From: Streptomyces griseoruber
GTDB lineage: Bacteria; Actinomycetota; Actinomycetes; Streptomycetales; Streptomycetaceae
Length of the DNA stretch: 64,000 bases
NCBI RefSeq assembly: GCF_001514205.1
Contig: NZ_KQ948767.1
Coordinates: 124,001-188,000, forward strand
Reading direction: 5' to 3'
Shown: one piece after another, positions 27,356-36,678 of the stretch
How positions within the stretch are numbered: position 1 is the stretch's first letter
Layout: each line of letters opens with the position of its first letter
Program-made: the position numbers and the translations under genes
The notes under the pieces: model-generated
Seen by the model: only the letters and a program-made list of their open reading frames with translations
The model's database searches: none
Told to the model about the DNA's origin: nothing

Positions 27356-28120
27356 ATGGGCCAGCTCACGCTGTCCGCTCCGTTCGACAAGTACAGCTGG
27401 CGGGCCCGGATCCGGCCGGTGCTCCTCGCCTCGCTCCCCCTCGTGCTGCCGGTCGCCGCAGCCCTGCCCCACCTGCCCCGCGCCCAACTGCTCTGGTCGC
27501 TGGCGCTGCTCAGCGGAGTGCCCCTGCTCGCCGACCAGTTGGGGCGCAGCCGGGGGAAGCGGATCGAGAGCAGGCTGTTCCAGTCCTGGGGCGGGAAGCC
27601 CAGCGTCCAGTTGCTGCGCTGGCGCGGGCCCACCGACCGGCCGCGCCTCGCCTACCTGCACGCCCGCATACAGCAGATCACGGGCACGGCGCTGCGGTTG
27701 CCCACGGAGAGCGAGGAGCGCGCGAAACCGGAGGAGGCCGACCAGATCTACGACGCCGCCGGACTGGTCCTGCGCGCTCGGGCCCGGGGGCTGCCCGGGG
27801 CCGAACTGGTGCTGGAGCAGAACTGCGAGTACGGCTTCCGGCGCAACGCGCTGGGCCTGCGCCCGTACGCGCTGGTGATCGCGGTCGCGGGCCTGCTGGC
27901 CGTGGTGGCCTGGGGCTTCGTCCCGCCCGGGTGTCTCGGGCGCCCGGAGACCGCGCTGCTGGCGGTGCTGGTGGTGGTCGAGGCCGCGCTGACGGTGTTC
28001 TGGTCCGTGCTGGTGCGGGCCCGCTGGGCGGAGTCCGCGGCCTGGCTCTACGCCGAGCGGCTGCTGGAGACCTGCATGGTGCCGGACCAGGGCGCGGTGC
28101 CCGGGGGCACCGGTGGCTGA
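27356..28120 (+). CDS. Four-TM membrane protein, candidate effector
   Basis: The 254-residue protein has two helices near the N terminus (about residues 20-40 and 45-60), a soluble middle domain of about 110 residues, and two helices near the C terminus (about 175-195 and 203-225). Recognisable family-like segments are QLGRSRGKRIESRLFQSWGG, LARIQQIT-like helix text, and QNCEYGFRRNALGLRPYAL. It resembles 4TM proteins from bacterial conflict loci, but I cannot name the family with certainty. It lies 99 bases after the CHAT gene and ends 7 bases from the end of the opposing MBL gene. Confidence 0.7.
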   Translation: MGQLTLSAPFDKYSWRARIRPVLLASLPLVLPVAAALPHLPRAQLLWSLALLSGVPLLADQLGRSRGKRIESRLFQSWGGKPSVQLLRWRGPTDRPRLAYLHARIQQITGTALRLPTESEERAKPEEADQIYDAAGLVLRARARGLPGAELVLEQNCEYGFRRNALGLRPYALVIAVAGLLAVVAWGFVPPGCLGRPETALLAVLVVVEAALTVFWSVLVRARWAESAAWLYAERLLETCMVPDQGAVPGGTGG

Positions 28121-28127
28121 AGTCCGT

Positions 28128-29273
28128 TCAGAGCGGGGGCAGTCGGCCTCGGGTGACCGTTGTTCCCCGGACCAGAAGGGTGATGCCCTCGGTGCCGTCC
28201 AGGGGATACTTCGCGGACCGCAGGCCGCAGTGGCGCAGGGACGGGTCCCGGTAGCGTTCGGTGCTCGGGGAGCGGTGGTTGAACCAGAGCGTGGCACCGG
28301 GTCCCCGCGGCGGGTCGTGCAGCAGGATCCGGGCGACCGCCGCCAGGTCGGGGTGCGTGGACCGGCCGGACCGCAGCCGTTTCTGGTGACCGCGGCCGCC
28401 GTTCGTGGAGAACAGCCAGTGCCGGCAGTCGAGGGCGCCGAGCAGCGCCGGGCTGACGTTGTGGGCACTGCCGTGGTGCGGCACCTTGCACAGCGCGACC
28501 GGACAGCCGCCGCCGGGCCAGTGCCGGTCGAGTGACTGGACCAGGGTCTCCGCGTGGGCGTCGGCCCCGAACAGCACACGGCTGCCGTCGGGGTGCTCGG
28601 CGAGGAAGGCGATGCTGGAGCCGTTGGCCGGGTTGCGGTCCCGGCTGTAGGGGCGGTCGGCGATGATCTCGGCCAGCCGCTGCGGGGTCAGGGCGGTCCC
28701 GTCGCCGTCGGCCGTCGGCCCGAGGACGTCCCGGTCCTCGTCCGCCGTGGCGTCGCGCGGATCCGGCCAGTGCTCGAGCAGCTTGTCCAGCTTCGCCTGA
28801 GTGGGGGACAGCAGGGTGAGCCGTAGGCCGCGCGGCTCGAACACGGGAAGCGGGCCGTCGTCCGGCACGACGATGGCGTCTCCCCCCGCCTCGAGGTTCC
28901 ACGGCAGACCGCTGTCCGTCAGCCGGTCCACCAGGAGGTTGGCGCTGCGGGCGCCGAGGGTGTCCCGTGCGCCCAGGTGACGGTGGCTGTTGAACCAGAT
29001 GTCGCGTGTGCTGAAGTGCTCGGGGGGCGCGGAGAGCAGGGGCAGCAGCCCCGTGATGTGGTCGTCGTCGATGTGGGTGCACACCACCAGCTCGAATTCC
29101 CGTGCCGCCGGGTCGGCGGGCTGGCGGTCGAACCGCGCCTTCAGCTCCGGGGGCAGGGAGTTCCGGGCGCCGGGGCCGCCGTCGACGAGCATGCGGCGGC
29201 GGTGCGGGCCGTCGTCCCACTCCACCCACAGGCAGTCGCCGTGCTGGGCGGGCAGGGCCTCCACACTGATCAC
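28128..29273 (-). CDS. ComEC-like metallo-beta-lactamase-fold hydrolase
   Basis: The 381-residue protein has the MBL metal-binding motif HIDDDH (His67, Asp69, Asp71, His72), an Asp-rich LFGADAHAET segment and a second metal motif KVPHHGSAHN, the pattern of ComEC C-terminal domains and related soluble hydrolases. No membrane helices are seen. GTG at 29273 overlaps the stop of the CHAT gene by 4 bases. Soluble ComEC-like MBLs are common parts of conflict gene sets, with nuclease or phosphodiesterase activity assumed. Confidence 0.88.
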   Translation of the reverse strand: MISVEALPAQHGDCLWVEWDDGPHRRRMLVDGGPGARNSLPPELKARFDRQPADPAAREFELVVCTHIDDDHITGLLPLLSAPPEHFSTRDIWFNSHRHLGARDTLGARSANLLVDRLTDSGLPWNLEAGGDAIVVPDDGPLPVFEPRGLRLTLLSPTQAKLDKLLEHWPDPRDATADEDRDVLGPTADGDGTALTPQRLAEIIADRPYSRDRNPANGSSIAFLAEHPDGSRVLFGADAHAETLVQSLDRHWPGGGCPVALCKVPHHGSAHNVSPALLGALDCRHWLFSTNGGRGHQKRLRSGRSTHPDLAAVARILLHDPPRGPGATLWFNHRSPSTERYRDPSLRHCGLRSAKYPLDGTEGITLLVRGTTVTRGRLPPL

Positions 29274-31207
29274 GGTTGCCTCGCCGGGGTCGCGGACGGC
29301 TGCCGCACCAGCAGCATGCCGCTGTCGCCATGAGCGGTGTAGAGCAGTCCGAGCAGGTTGTGGTGCTCGGTGAGCAGTTCGTGGCTCACCTGGTGCAGCG
29401 CGGTGCCGAGGGGCACGCCCGCGAGCAGCCGGTCGAAGAAACGCCGGGCCCATTCCGTCCCGAACTCCATCGGCACCTTGGCCTCCGTGCAGACGACCCC
29501 GCGTGCCCCCTTGGCGAGGAAGTAGGGCGGGAACCCCGCGCGCCGCACCGGCCAGGGCGGGGCCGACTCACAGGTGTTCAGCACCACCAGCGGCGCGCCG
29601 GACAGGGGCTCTTCGTACGGCGCCGTGTTCCGTACCCTCCTCAGCCACAGCCGCCGGTCACCGGTGAGGACCATACGGGTGTCCTCCGACGGCTGGTCCT
29701 CGCCCTCCTCCAGGTGGCAGTAGAAGTACCAGAGCGCGTCCGGCTCTCTCGGCCCGACCAGGGCACGGGTCACCTCCTCGCTCTCGTACAGCGTCTCCGC
29801 CCGGTTCGCGAGGCGCCCGCGCCAGTAGTCGAGCTGCCCGGACACCAGGGTCCGGGGACGGTCCGTGCCGGGGCGGTCGATGTCGGAGTTGACGGCGAGG
29901 AGCGCTCGGAGCGTGTCGAGCGAGCCGCACGCCTCGGGTGGCCGGTGACGCTGGCCGGAGCTGAGGGGGACCAGGGTGACGCGGCTGCCGAGACCGAGCA
30001 GGCGGGTCGGGCTCAGCTCGTCCTCCCGGTAGCGGTCGGCGATGTACATCAGGTGCCACGGGAGACAGAGTTCGTCGGAGACGATCTCGATGCGCGGGGG
30101 CGGCGTGGCCCCCTTCTCCGCCTCGTCGACCGCGTGCAGCAGCATGTCGCCCAGCTTGCGCAGGTCCTCGCTGCCGCCCGGAGCGCGGAACAGGGCGCGG
30201 AAGAAGTCGACACCGTGCTGGGCCAGCGTCCGAAGTCCCTGCTGGTACACGTCCTTCGGGATGGTCAGCGAGGTCGCGTACACGCGACCCCCTGGGCCGC
30301 CCAGCAGCTGCCCGAGCCCCCTGCGGACCTCGCGGACCTTGGACGACAGCTCGGTGACGCCGTGCGGCAGGGGGGCGAAGGCGGCCCCGGTGCGGTCCTG
30401 GACGCACAGCTGATGACCGCCGCCCGCCGACATCAGGGTGATGCTGATGTCCGGGCCCTCGCCGTCACCCGTGGTCAGCGGGGGCAGCAGAGCGCTCTGT
30501 TCGACCGGCCCGGCCGGACGCAGGGTGAGTCGCAGCACCTGGGAGACCCGGGCGGCGCCCCGCGTGAAGCGGGCCATCAGAACCACTGGTCGGTCCGTCC
30601 TGCGCGGGGTCACTTCGAAGACCGCCGAGGCTGCCTCGGGGACGGAGGCGGGCACGTTCCGGTGGACGGTGAGCCGGGTACGGACCGGCCGGATCGTGAC
30701 GGCGTCCGGATCGCCGTGCAGGGTGACGTCGAGCATCGCGCTGTCCTCGCCGGCGGCCGGGGCGAGGTCGAGCTGTGCCGTCGCGAAGGCGAAAGGGTGG
30801 TCGTGGCGGTCCACCGTGAAGGCGAGGGTGTGGACACGTCCGGCCTCGAAGGGCTCGCCGGGCGGGTGCCCTTCGAACACGGCGCTGATCCACTGCTCGT
30901 ACGGCGCGGCGGCCAGCTGGCGGCACAGCTCGCTCAACTCCGCCGTGTCGTCGGGCTCCCCCTCGGGGGTGCGTCGGGGGTCCCTGGCCGCCGGCCCCGC
31001 GAGCAGCGCGCCCACGCGCGGATGAGGGAGGAACAGCCGCAGCAGCTTGCCCACGCCCCGCCTCCGCTCGGCGTCGGTCGTGGCCGAGGCCAGCAGGCCG
31101 ATCTGCTCCAGCGCCCGGGGGCGCAGCGTCGACCAGCCGGGACCGACCAGTTCCGGCAACCGGGGCCACTGGGCCACCAGTTCGGCCACGGCGTCCCGGG
31201 CGGTCAC
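29270..31207 (-). CDS. CHAT-domain protease with novel N-terminal region
   Basis: The 645-residue protein ends in a CHAT domain with His498 in YFYCHLEEGE and Cys546 in LVVLNTCESAPP; the LPWHLMYI motif before it is typical of CHAT proteins. The first 100 residues are helical (LVAQWPRLPELVGPGWSTLR), and residues 120-290 are beta-rich and unrecognised. GTG at 31207 overlaps the stop of the CpXC-TPR-CHAT gene (GTGA). It lies between that gene and the MBL gene in a three-gene coupled operon, so the products are probably made in fixed ratio. Confidence 0.88.
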   Translation of the reverse strand: MTARDAVAELVAQWPRLPELVGPGWSTLRPRALEQIGLLASATTDAERRRGVGKLLRLFLPHPRVGALLAGPAARDPRRTPEGEPDDTAELSELCRQLAAAPYEQWISAVFEGHPPGEPFEAGRVHTLAFTVDRHDHPFAFATAQLDLAPAAGEDSAMLDVTLHGDPDAVTIRPVRTRLTVHRNVPASVPEAASAVFEVTPRRTDRPVVLMARFTRGAARVSQVLRLTLRPAGPVEQSALLPPLTTGDGEGPDISITLMSAGGGHQLCVQDRTGAAFAPLPHGVTELSSKVREVRRGLGQLLGGPGGRVYATSLTIPKDVYQQGLRTLAQHGVDFFRALFRAPGGSEDLRKLGDMLLHAVDEAEKGATPPPRIEIVSDELCLPWHLMYIADRYREDELSPTRLLGLGSRVTLVPLSSGQRHRPPEACGSLDTLRALLAVNSDIDRPGTDRPRTLVSGQLDYWRGRLANRAETLYESEEVTRALVGPREPDALWYFYCHLEEGEDQPSEDTRMVLTGDRRLWLRRVRNTAPYEEPLSGAPLVVLNTCESAPPWPVRRAGFPPYFLAKGARGVVCTEAKVPMEFGTEWARRFFDRLLAGVPLGTALHQVSHELLTEHHNLLGLLYTAHGDSGMLLVRQPSATPARQP

Positions 31208-34200
31208 CCGGCCTCCCCTTCCTCCGGGGCGCCTTCCGCCGTGCCGTGGTACGCGAACCCCGCCCAGGCGGCGGGATGCCGGAACGGCCGGTGCCCGGGC
31301 GCCGTGTCCTGCCACAGCAACTGCTGTGCCTCGACGGCGAGTCCGACGGGCAGCAGCGCCCCCGGCACCTCGTCCAGGGCCTCCGCGACCAGCTGTTCGA
31401 TGTCCGCCCTGGTCACCGCCGAGAGCCACAACTGGGCCTCGCGCAGCGCCACCGCCGGGTCGGCGCCCTGGCCGAGCAGACGGTAGAACCGGCACATCAC
31501 CAGACTGCTCGACAGGTCCGAGAGGTCCCAGGTGCTGCACACCACCGCCTTCGCCCCGGTCAGCAGGAACGCGGTCCCGAAGCCCAGCAGTTCGTCGGCC
31601 AGCGACTCCGTGGCGACACCGGTGGAGCAGCAGGACAGCACGACGAGGCCGAGGCCGGGCGCGACGAGGTCCAGGACATCGGTGATCGTCAGCCGGTGCG
31701 GGGCGCCGAGGTCGATCCAGGAGCTCAGCGGGTCGTCGGGGTTCCAGTGGGCGTGGCAGGCGAAGTGGGCGGTCGTGGCGTCCCGGAGCGCCGTCAGCAG
31801 CCAGGCGGTGCGGTCCCCGCCGTCGGGTTCCGGGTACCGGGCGCCGAGCCGCGCGGGCAGCGCCTCCGGTTCGTGCAGCGCGCAGTCCAGCCCGCCCTCG
31901 GGGTCGGTGACGGCGACCACGCCGGGGCGGGCGGGGCCCGGCGCGCCGCCGGTGGCGGCCCACCGGCCCGGGATGTACCGGACCACCGCGAGGTCGAGCC
32001 AGCACGCGGACGCCGCTGCGTCCTCCGCCGGTGGGCGCAGCGCGTGCAGCGGCAGCCCGCCCAGCAGTCCCGACGCGACCACCTCGATGTCGCCGAGTCC
32101 CGCCTCCCGCAGCAGCTCCCGCGCGGGCACGAGCACGGCCGGGCCCAGGACCGCGCTCACCGCGTCCAGGGCCTCCGCCAGTTCCTCGTGGGTGTCGGCC
32201 GCGCGGACCGCGGTGACCAGGGGGCGCAGGTCGGCGGCGGTCAGCGGGGTGAGCGCCCCGTACGGCGCGTACCCCGGCCGGACCAGAACGACCCAGCTCG
32301 CGTGTGGTCCCGTGCCCACGTAGAGCGTGGGCCGCCCGGCGGGCGCGGAGCCGTCCCGGCCGGCCCGCGCGGCCGGTGTGTCCCGCAGCAGACGGGCACG
32401 GGAACGCTCGATCGCGGTCACGGCGGCCGCGGTGTCCTTGTTGAGGATGTGCGCGACGACCAAGGAGCCCACCAGGTCGGCGCCCTCGCCCAGTTCGGCG
32501 AGGCGGGTCGCGTGGGTGTGCGCGTCCTGGTAGAGCCGTTCGACGGCGTCGAGGGCCGTCTCCAGGACGGCGGCGGCCGGACCGGACTCCCCGCCGCGCA
32601 GCAGCATCCGCCCGAGGTTCGCGGCGACGACCGACCGCACCCCCGGTGAGCGCTCCGGCGCGGCGGCCGACAGCAGCTCGTGGAGCAGTTCCCGGGCCTG
32701 CGCCAGGAACTCCGGGCGGTCGTCGGCGCAGGACGCCAGACAGGAGGCGTGGTTCGCCCCCACCCGCAGAAGCTCCTCGTGGCCGGGAGGCAGGTGCCGG
32801 ACCGCCTCCTCGTACGCCTGCCCGGTGAGCCTTACGGCCAAGTCGCGGTCGGAGTCCTCCGATCCGGTCGCCTCGGCCCCGGTCATGGGCCGGTCGCGGA
32901 CTTGGGAGAGCACACCGCCGAGGTTGGACAGGGTACGGATCCGGCCGGGATCGCCCTCCCGCAGCGTGGACTCCAGCCGTACGGCGGCCCGCCGCGCGGC
33001 CTCGGCCACTTCGGTGGCGGGCATCTCGGCGGGGGCCAGCAGATGCAGCCGGTAGGCGGAGTTGACGAGATTGGCCACCGGCTGGGCCAGCTCCAGCGCG
33101 CTCAGCAGCTCCGGGGCGCGCGGATCGTCCACGACCTCGGTGTAGAGCCGGTGGGCCTCGCGGACGGCCGCCACGACGTTGCCCGCGCGGCGGTTGCGCA
33201 GCGCCGCCGCGGTGCTCAGCATGAGCAGCAGCTCGCCGCGCCGGTCGCGGGGGGCGAGCCGGCGGTGGACGTGGAGCGCGTCCCGGTACAGGGTGATCGC
33301 CCGTTCCTGGTTGTCGGTGCGGCCCTGCCGGTTGTGGTTGACCAGGGCGTTCGCCCAGTTGTGCAGGGCTGTCGGCAGAGCCCGGCCGCCGCTGGTGGCG
33401 AGGGCCCTCGCGGCCTGCTCGAACAGGGCCAGGGCCTGCCGTTCGTTGTCCGCCGGGTCGCCCTGCTGGCGTTCCAGGAGCAGGGCGGCGTAGTCCTGCC
33501 GGGCGGTCTGGGTCACGGCGTGATCGTCGCCGAACACCTCGGGTGCGAGGACGATCGCCTCACCGGCGGCCTCGAAGGCGGCGGCCAGCGCGGCCGGGGT
33601 ACGCCCGTGGGCGGTGCTGACGCGGGCGGCGTAGCTGATCAGGGCGGCCACCAACAAGGGAGCACAGTCGGGGCGTTGCCGCAGAGCATCGATCAACTCC
33701 CGGATGGCCACGGGTCGTTCGGGGGCGAATTCGTCCCAGCCCTCCGTTGCCCGGTCCAGGAGCTCCGACGTTCGCGGATCCAGCCCGTCCTGGCCGGTGG
33801 GCGGGATCGTCCCGAGGCGTAATCGCCGTAGCACACCGGCCCGTTGCCGGACCCGCTCCAGGGCCTCGGGGTCGACCTGGAGGGCGGCGGTGCGTGCGGC
33901 GAGTTCGTCCACGACCACCGACCACACCGGGTCCAGGAGTACGCCCGTCCGCGTGGCCTCGGCGACGGCCTCGGCCTCCGAGGGATGCTGGACGAAGGCG
34001 GCGAACTCCGCGTGCAGTGGCGGCGCGGAGACCGTCTCGGAGAGCTGGGCGAGCCAGGCCCGCTCCCGGTCCGTCCAGGGCTCCTCCGGGGCCAGGTCCA
34101 GCCCCGACAGCGCGCACAGCGCGAACCCCGTGTACCGGCCGGCCAGAGCCGCCGCATCGGCCAGCGCCGTCACGACCGGGGCCGAGACCCGGCCCTCCGG

Positions 34201-34563
34201 GGTACGGGGCACCGCCGGATGCCCCAGGACGGCCCGCAGCACCTTGCCGTCCTGTTCCGGGTCGGTGTGGAAGGGCAGGCACAGGAGCATGGCCGCCGGG
34301 TCGCCCGGTCGCAGGACGACCACGGGGGCGTCGAGCGGAATCCCCTCGCCGCAGGCCTGGCAGAGCACGGTGGGAGCGCAGCGCGCCAGCAGCTCCACGG
34401 CCTCGCGGTCACGCCAGTCGATCAGCCTCGGTACCCGATGGTCGGCCCGGTGCTCGCACTTGCCGCAGTGGAGCGGGTGGTCGGCCAGCACCTGGGGGAA
34501 CAGGCCCGCGAGGGGGCGGCCCGGCGTCGGTGAGCCTCTTCCGGCCTCCGTGCTGTCGGTCAC
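31204..34563 (-). CDS. CpXC-TPR-CHAT protein
   Basis: The 1119-residue protein starts with a CpXC-like zinc domain (Cys33-x2-Cys36 and Cys68-x2-Cys71), followed by TPR repeats over about residues 300-700 and a C-terminal CHAT domain with His937 in HFACHAHWNPDD and Cys979 in VLSCCSTGVATE. Residue 248 (Leu, bases 33820-33822) is encoded by TTA. GTG at 34563 follows AAAGGAGC, and TAAGAT about 40 bases upstream could be a -10 box. It is the first gene of a minus-strand operon with a second CHAT gene and an MBL gene. A CpXC sensor joined to a CHAT protease suggests a ligand- or metal-gated protease; this is inference. Confidence 0.88.
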   Translation of the reverse strand: MTDSTEAGRGSPTPGRPLAGLFPQVLADHPLHCGKCEHRADHRVPRLIDWRDREAVELLARCAPTVLCQACGEGIPLDAPVVVLRPGDPAAMLLCLPFHTDPEQDGKVLRAVLGHPAVPRTPEGRVSAPVVTALADAAALAGRYTGFALCALSGLDLAPEEPWTDRERAWLAQLSETVSAPPLHAEFAAFVQHPSEAEAVAEATRTGVLLDPVWSVVVDELAARTAALQVDPEALERVRQRAGVLRRLRLGTIPPTGQDGLDPRTSELLDRATEGWDEFAPERPVAIRELIDALRQRPDCAPLLVAALISYAARVSTAHGRTPAALAAAFEAAGEAIVLAPEVFGDDHAVTQTARQDYAALLLERQQGDPADNERQALALFEQAARALATSGGRALPTALHNWANALVNHNRQGRTDNQERAITLYRDALHVHRRLAPRDRRGELLLMLSTAAALRNRRAGNVVAAVREAHRLYTEVVDDPRAPELLSALELAQPVANLVNSAYRLHLLAPAEMPATEVAEAARRAAVRLESTLREGDPGRIRTLSNLGGVLSQVRDRPMTGAEATGSEDSDRDLAVRLTGQAYEEAVRHLPPGHEELLRVGANHASCLASCADDRPEFLAQARELLHELLSAAAPERSPGVRSVVAANLGRMLLRGGESGPAAAVLETALDAVERLYQDAHTHATRLAELGEGADLVGSLVVAHILNKDTAAAVTAIERSRARLLRDTPAARAGRDGSAPAGRPTLYVGTGPHASWVVLVRPGYAPYGALTPLTAADLRPLVTAVRAADTHEELAEALDAVSAVLGPAVLVPARELLREAGLGDIEVVASGLLGGLPLHALRPPAEDAAASACWLDLAVVRYIPGRWAATGGAPGPARPGVVAVTDPEGGLDCALHEPEALPARLGARYPEPDGGDRTAWLLTALRDATTAHFACHAHWNPDDPLSSWIDLGAPHRLTITDVLDLVAPGLGLVVLSCCSTGVATESLADELLGFGTAFLLTGAKAVVCSTWDLSDLSSSLVMCRFYRLLGQGADPAVALREAQLWLSAVTRADIEQLVAEALDEVPGALLPVGLAVEAQQLLWQDTAPGHRPFRHPAAWAGFAYHGTAEGAPEEGEAG

Positions 34564-34831
34564 TTCGCTGTGCTCCTTTCCGTACCCACCTGAATCATCT
34601 TAGAAGCGCTGTTTACCGGCAGGCAGGCTGGAACGAGGTTTCTTCCCGGGTGCTTTGACGACGGCGAGCCTTCCGAAGCCACGGCCTCGCCCGCGAAGTC
34701 GCCACTCTGCGCCGGACTTGCCCGCCCGCTCCGCCGACTCAGCGTGCGTTCACCGGAAGTTCGGCCCGCACGGCAAGCCCACCGTGTGCCCGGCCGGGGG
34801 GTGCCCGAACGCCGTACGGCCTCCCGCCGCC

Positions 34832-36556
34832 TCAGCCCGAGGCGGCCTGCGCCGGGGCCGGGGTCGGCGCGGGGGCGGTCGGGGGAGGGCCGAACAGCTC
34901 GGTGAGGGCGTCGAGTTGGAGGCTGATCGCGTCCAGGGCGGCGTGGGCGGTGGTCACCTCGGGCGATCGGGGCCCGCCGGCCGGGGCTTCGGGGCCCGCC
35001 GGGGATTCCTGGTTGGGCAGTCCCTCGGGTGCTGTGCCGCCCCCGGCCGGGTGCAGGGTCGTACCGTCGTCGGACGTGTCCGGTGCCGGGGCCGGGCGGC
35101 GTCCGATCGCGCGGCGGACCGCCACCCCGTGCGCCGCGACCTCCCGGCGTCGACGCGACAGCCCGGGGTCGGCGGCGACCGCGTCCGGCGCCGCGGCAAC
35201 AGCCGTGGCGTAGGCGCCCAGCGGCTCGGCGCACCGTCCCAGCGCGGCAGGTGCCGCCAGGATCGCCAAACCGCCCTTCCGCCACCGCGCGGCCAGTGCC
35301 GGCGGCACCGGGAACGACTCCGCGACGCGCAACGGGGCCGCGGCCAGCGTCAGTTGCTCCAGCCGGAACAGGAAGCGGGCCCGGGTAACCCGTACCGCCC
35401 GGGTGTCGTGCGGGTCGGCTGAGAGCACCTCGCCGAGGCCGGCCAGCGCCGCCGCGGTGCGGGACCGTACCGTCCCCGAGGTGGGGATGGGCAGGACGAG
35501 CCAGGAGGCGGCGATGCCCAGCACCGCGCCGACCGCGATTCCCGCCAGCCGGGTGTGCAGCAGGCTTCCGGCGTCCTGGCCGAACCAGTCGTAGAGCAGG
35601 GAGAGCACCGCGGTGACACAGCCCGCCCAGTACGCGTAGCTCAGCTCGCGCAGCCAGGTGGCGACGGCGAGGACGCTGAAGATGATGACGACGACGGTGT
35701 CCGAGTGGGGGCCGAAGGAACCGGCCACCGCCCCCGCGACCACCGTGCCCGCCGCCGCGCCCAGGGTCCGCCAGACCCCCTTGACCAGCACGTCCCCCCG
35801 GCTGCGCGCCCCGCTGCCGACCAGGAACGCGGTGAGCACGACCCACGTCCAGTGGTCCGGCCACAGCGCCCTCCCGAGCGCGAACGCGGCGCCCAGCGCG
35901 GCCACCGACTGCAGGGCCATACGGGTACTGGCCCGCAGGCCGGGGCGGTCCGGCGCGGGCATCGCGGCCACCGAGGCGGACGGCGGGCGGGGGACCAGAC
36001 CGGTGCGGTGGCCGACCCAGGTGACCACCGTCCCCCAGGCGACCGCGAACAGCGCGGTGAGCGCCGCCCAGCCGGTGGGCGCGTGTCCCTGCGCGGGGGC
36101 GACGCCGCCGGGCACGACCAGGACGGCGACCAGGGGCAGCACCACCAGCGTGCCGGCCCGGGTCGCCCGCATCCCGAACCGGCGTATCCAGACGGAGGCC
36201 GCGACGCCCAGGGTGAACAGGACGTCGCCGGCGTCGGGGTGGTGGTGGATCAGCGTGGTCAGTTCCATGCCGCCGGCCGCCGCGCAGGGCAGCACCAGGC
36301 AGGCGACCAGCCGGTCGGTCCGGTCGTGGACGCGCTGGACGCGGGCGAAAGCCGAGGAGATCACCACGGCCTGGACGACGCTGTCGACGTACAGACCGGC
36401 CCGGTTCTCGATCCACAGCGACCAGCCGTAGGTGCCGAGCACGGTGGTCATGCCGAGCGCGGTGGCGCGCAGCAGACGGGCGCCGGGGTCGAAGTGGAGA
36501 GCGAGGCGGAGAGCCCGGCGGAGACCTTGGCGCAGCCGCACCCATAAACTAAGCAT
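34832..36556 (-). CDS. FUSC-family membrane protein (aromatic acid exporter-like)
   Basis: The 574-residue protein has two sets of membrane helices with a cytoplasmic C-terminal tail, as in FUSC/YccC proteins, which export aromatic acids: RTLGAAAGTVVAGAVAGSFG and YAYWAGCVTAVLSLLYDWF are typical. The fourth codon of the ATG 36556 frame is TTA (CTT AGT TTA), so translation may need bldA unless a later GTG (codon 6) is used. No ribosome binding site is visible before the ATG. It is divergent from marR with 122 bases between them. Confidence 0.85.
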   Translation of the reverse strand: MLSLWVRLRQGLRRALRLALHFDPGARLLRATALGMTTVLGTYGWSLWIENRAGLYVDSVVQAVVISSAFARVQRVHDRTDRLVACLVLPCAAAGGMELTTLIHHHPDAGDVLFTLGVAASVWIRRFGMRATRAGTLVVLPLVAVLVVPGGVAPAQGHAPTGWAALTALFAVAWGTVVTWVGHRTGLVPRPPSASVAAMPAPDRPGLRASTRMALQSVAALGAAFALGRALWPDHWTWVVLTAFLVGSGARSRGDVLVKGVWRTLGAAAGTVVAGAVAGSFGPHSDTVVVIIFSVLAVATWLRELSYAYWAGCVTAVLSLLYDWFGQDAGSLLHTRLAGIAVGAVLGIAASWLVLPIPTSGTVRSRTAAALAGLGEVLSADPHDTRAVRVTRARFLFRLEQLTLAAAPLRVAESFPVPPALAARWRKGGLAILAAPAALGRCAEPLGAYATAVAAAPDAVAADPGLSRRRREVAAHGVAVRRAIGRRPAPAPDTSDDGTTLHPAGGGTAPEGLPNQESPAGPEAPAGGPRSPEVTTAHAALDAISLQLDALTELFGPPPTAPAPTPAPAQAASG

Positions 36557-36662
36557 CACGTAACATCATCGCCGATCCGTGCCGCTGCCATGTCCTTCAA
36601 GAGTGGACAAAACGGCGGGATTGCGTGGCGCGCGGAGAGGCTCACCCGCCCGTATTTAGTAA

Positions 36663-36678
36663 GTGATACCTTAATCAC
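36663..36678. promoter_or_regulatory. Probable MarR operator next to the marR start
   Basis: GTGAT and ATCAC form a perfect 5-bp inverted repeat with a 6-base spacer, ending directly before the marR ATG and lying between the two divergent genes. The position fits autorepression. No ribosome binding site is present, so the marR mRNA may be leaderless. Confidence 0.55.

Noticed and set aside
28118-28130. Possible terminator between the converging 4TM and MBL genes
   Set aside because: The gap is 7 bases and no inverted repeat is present.
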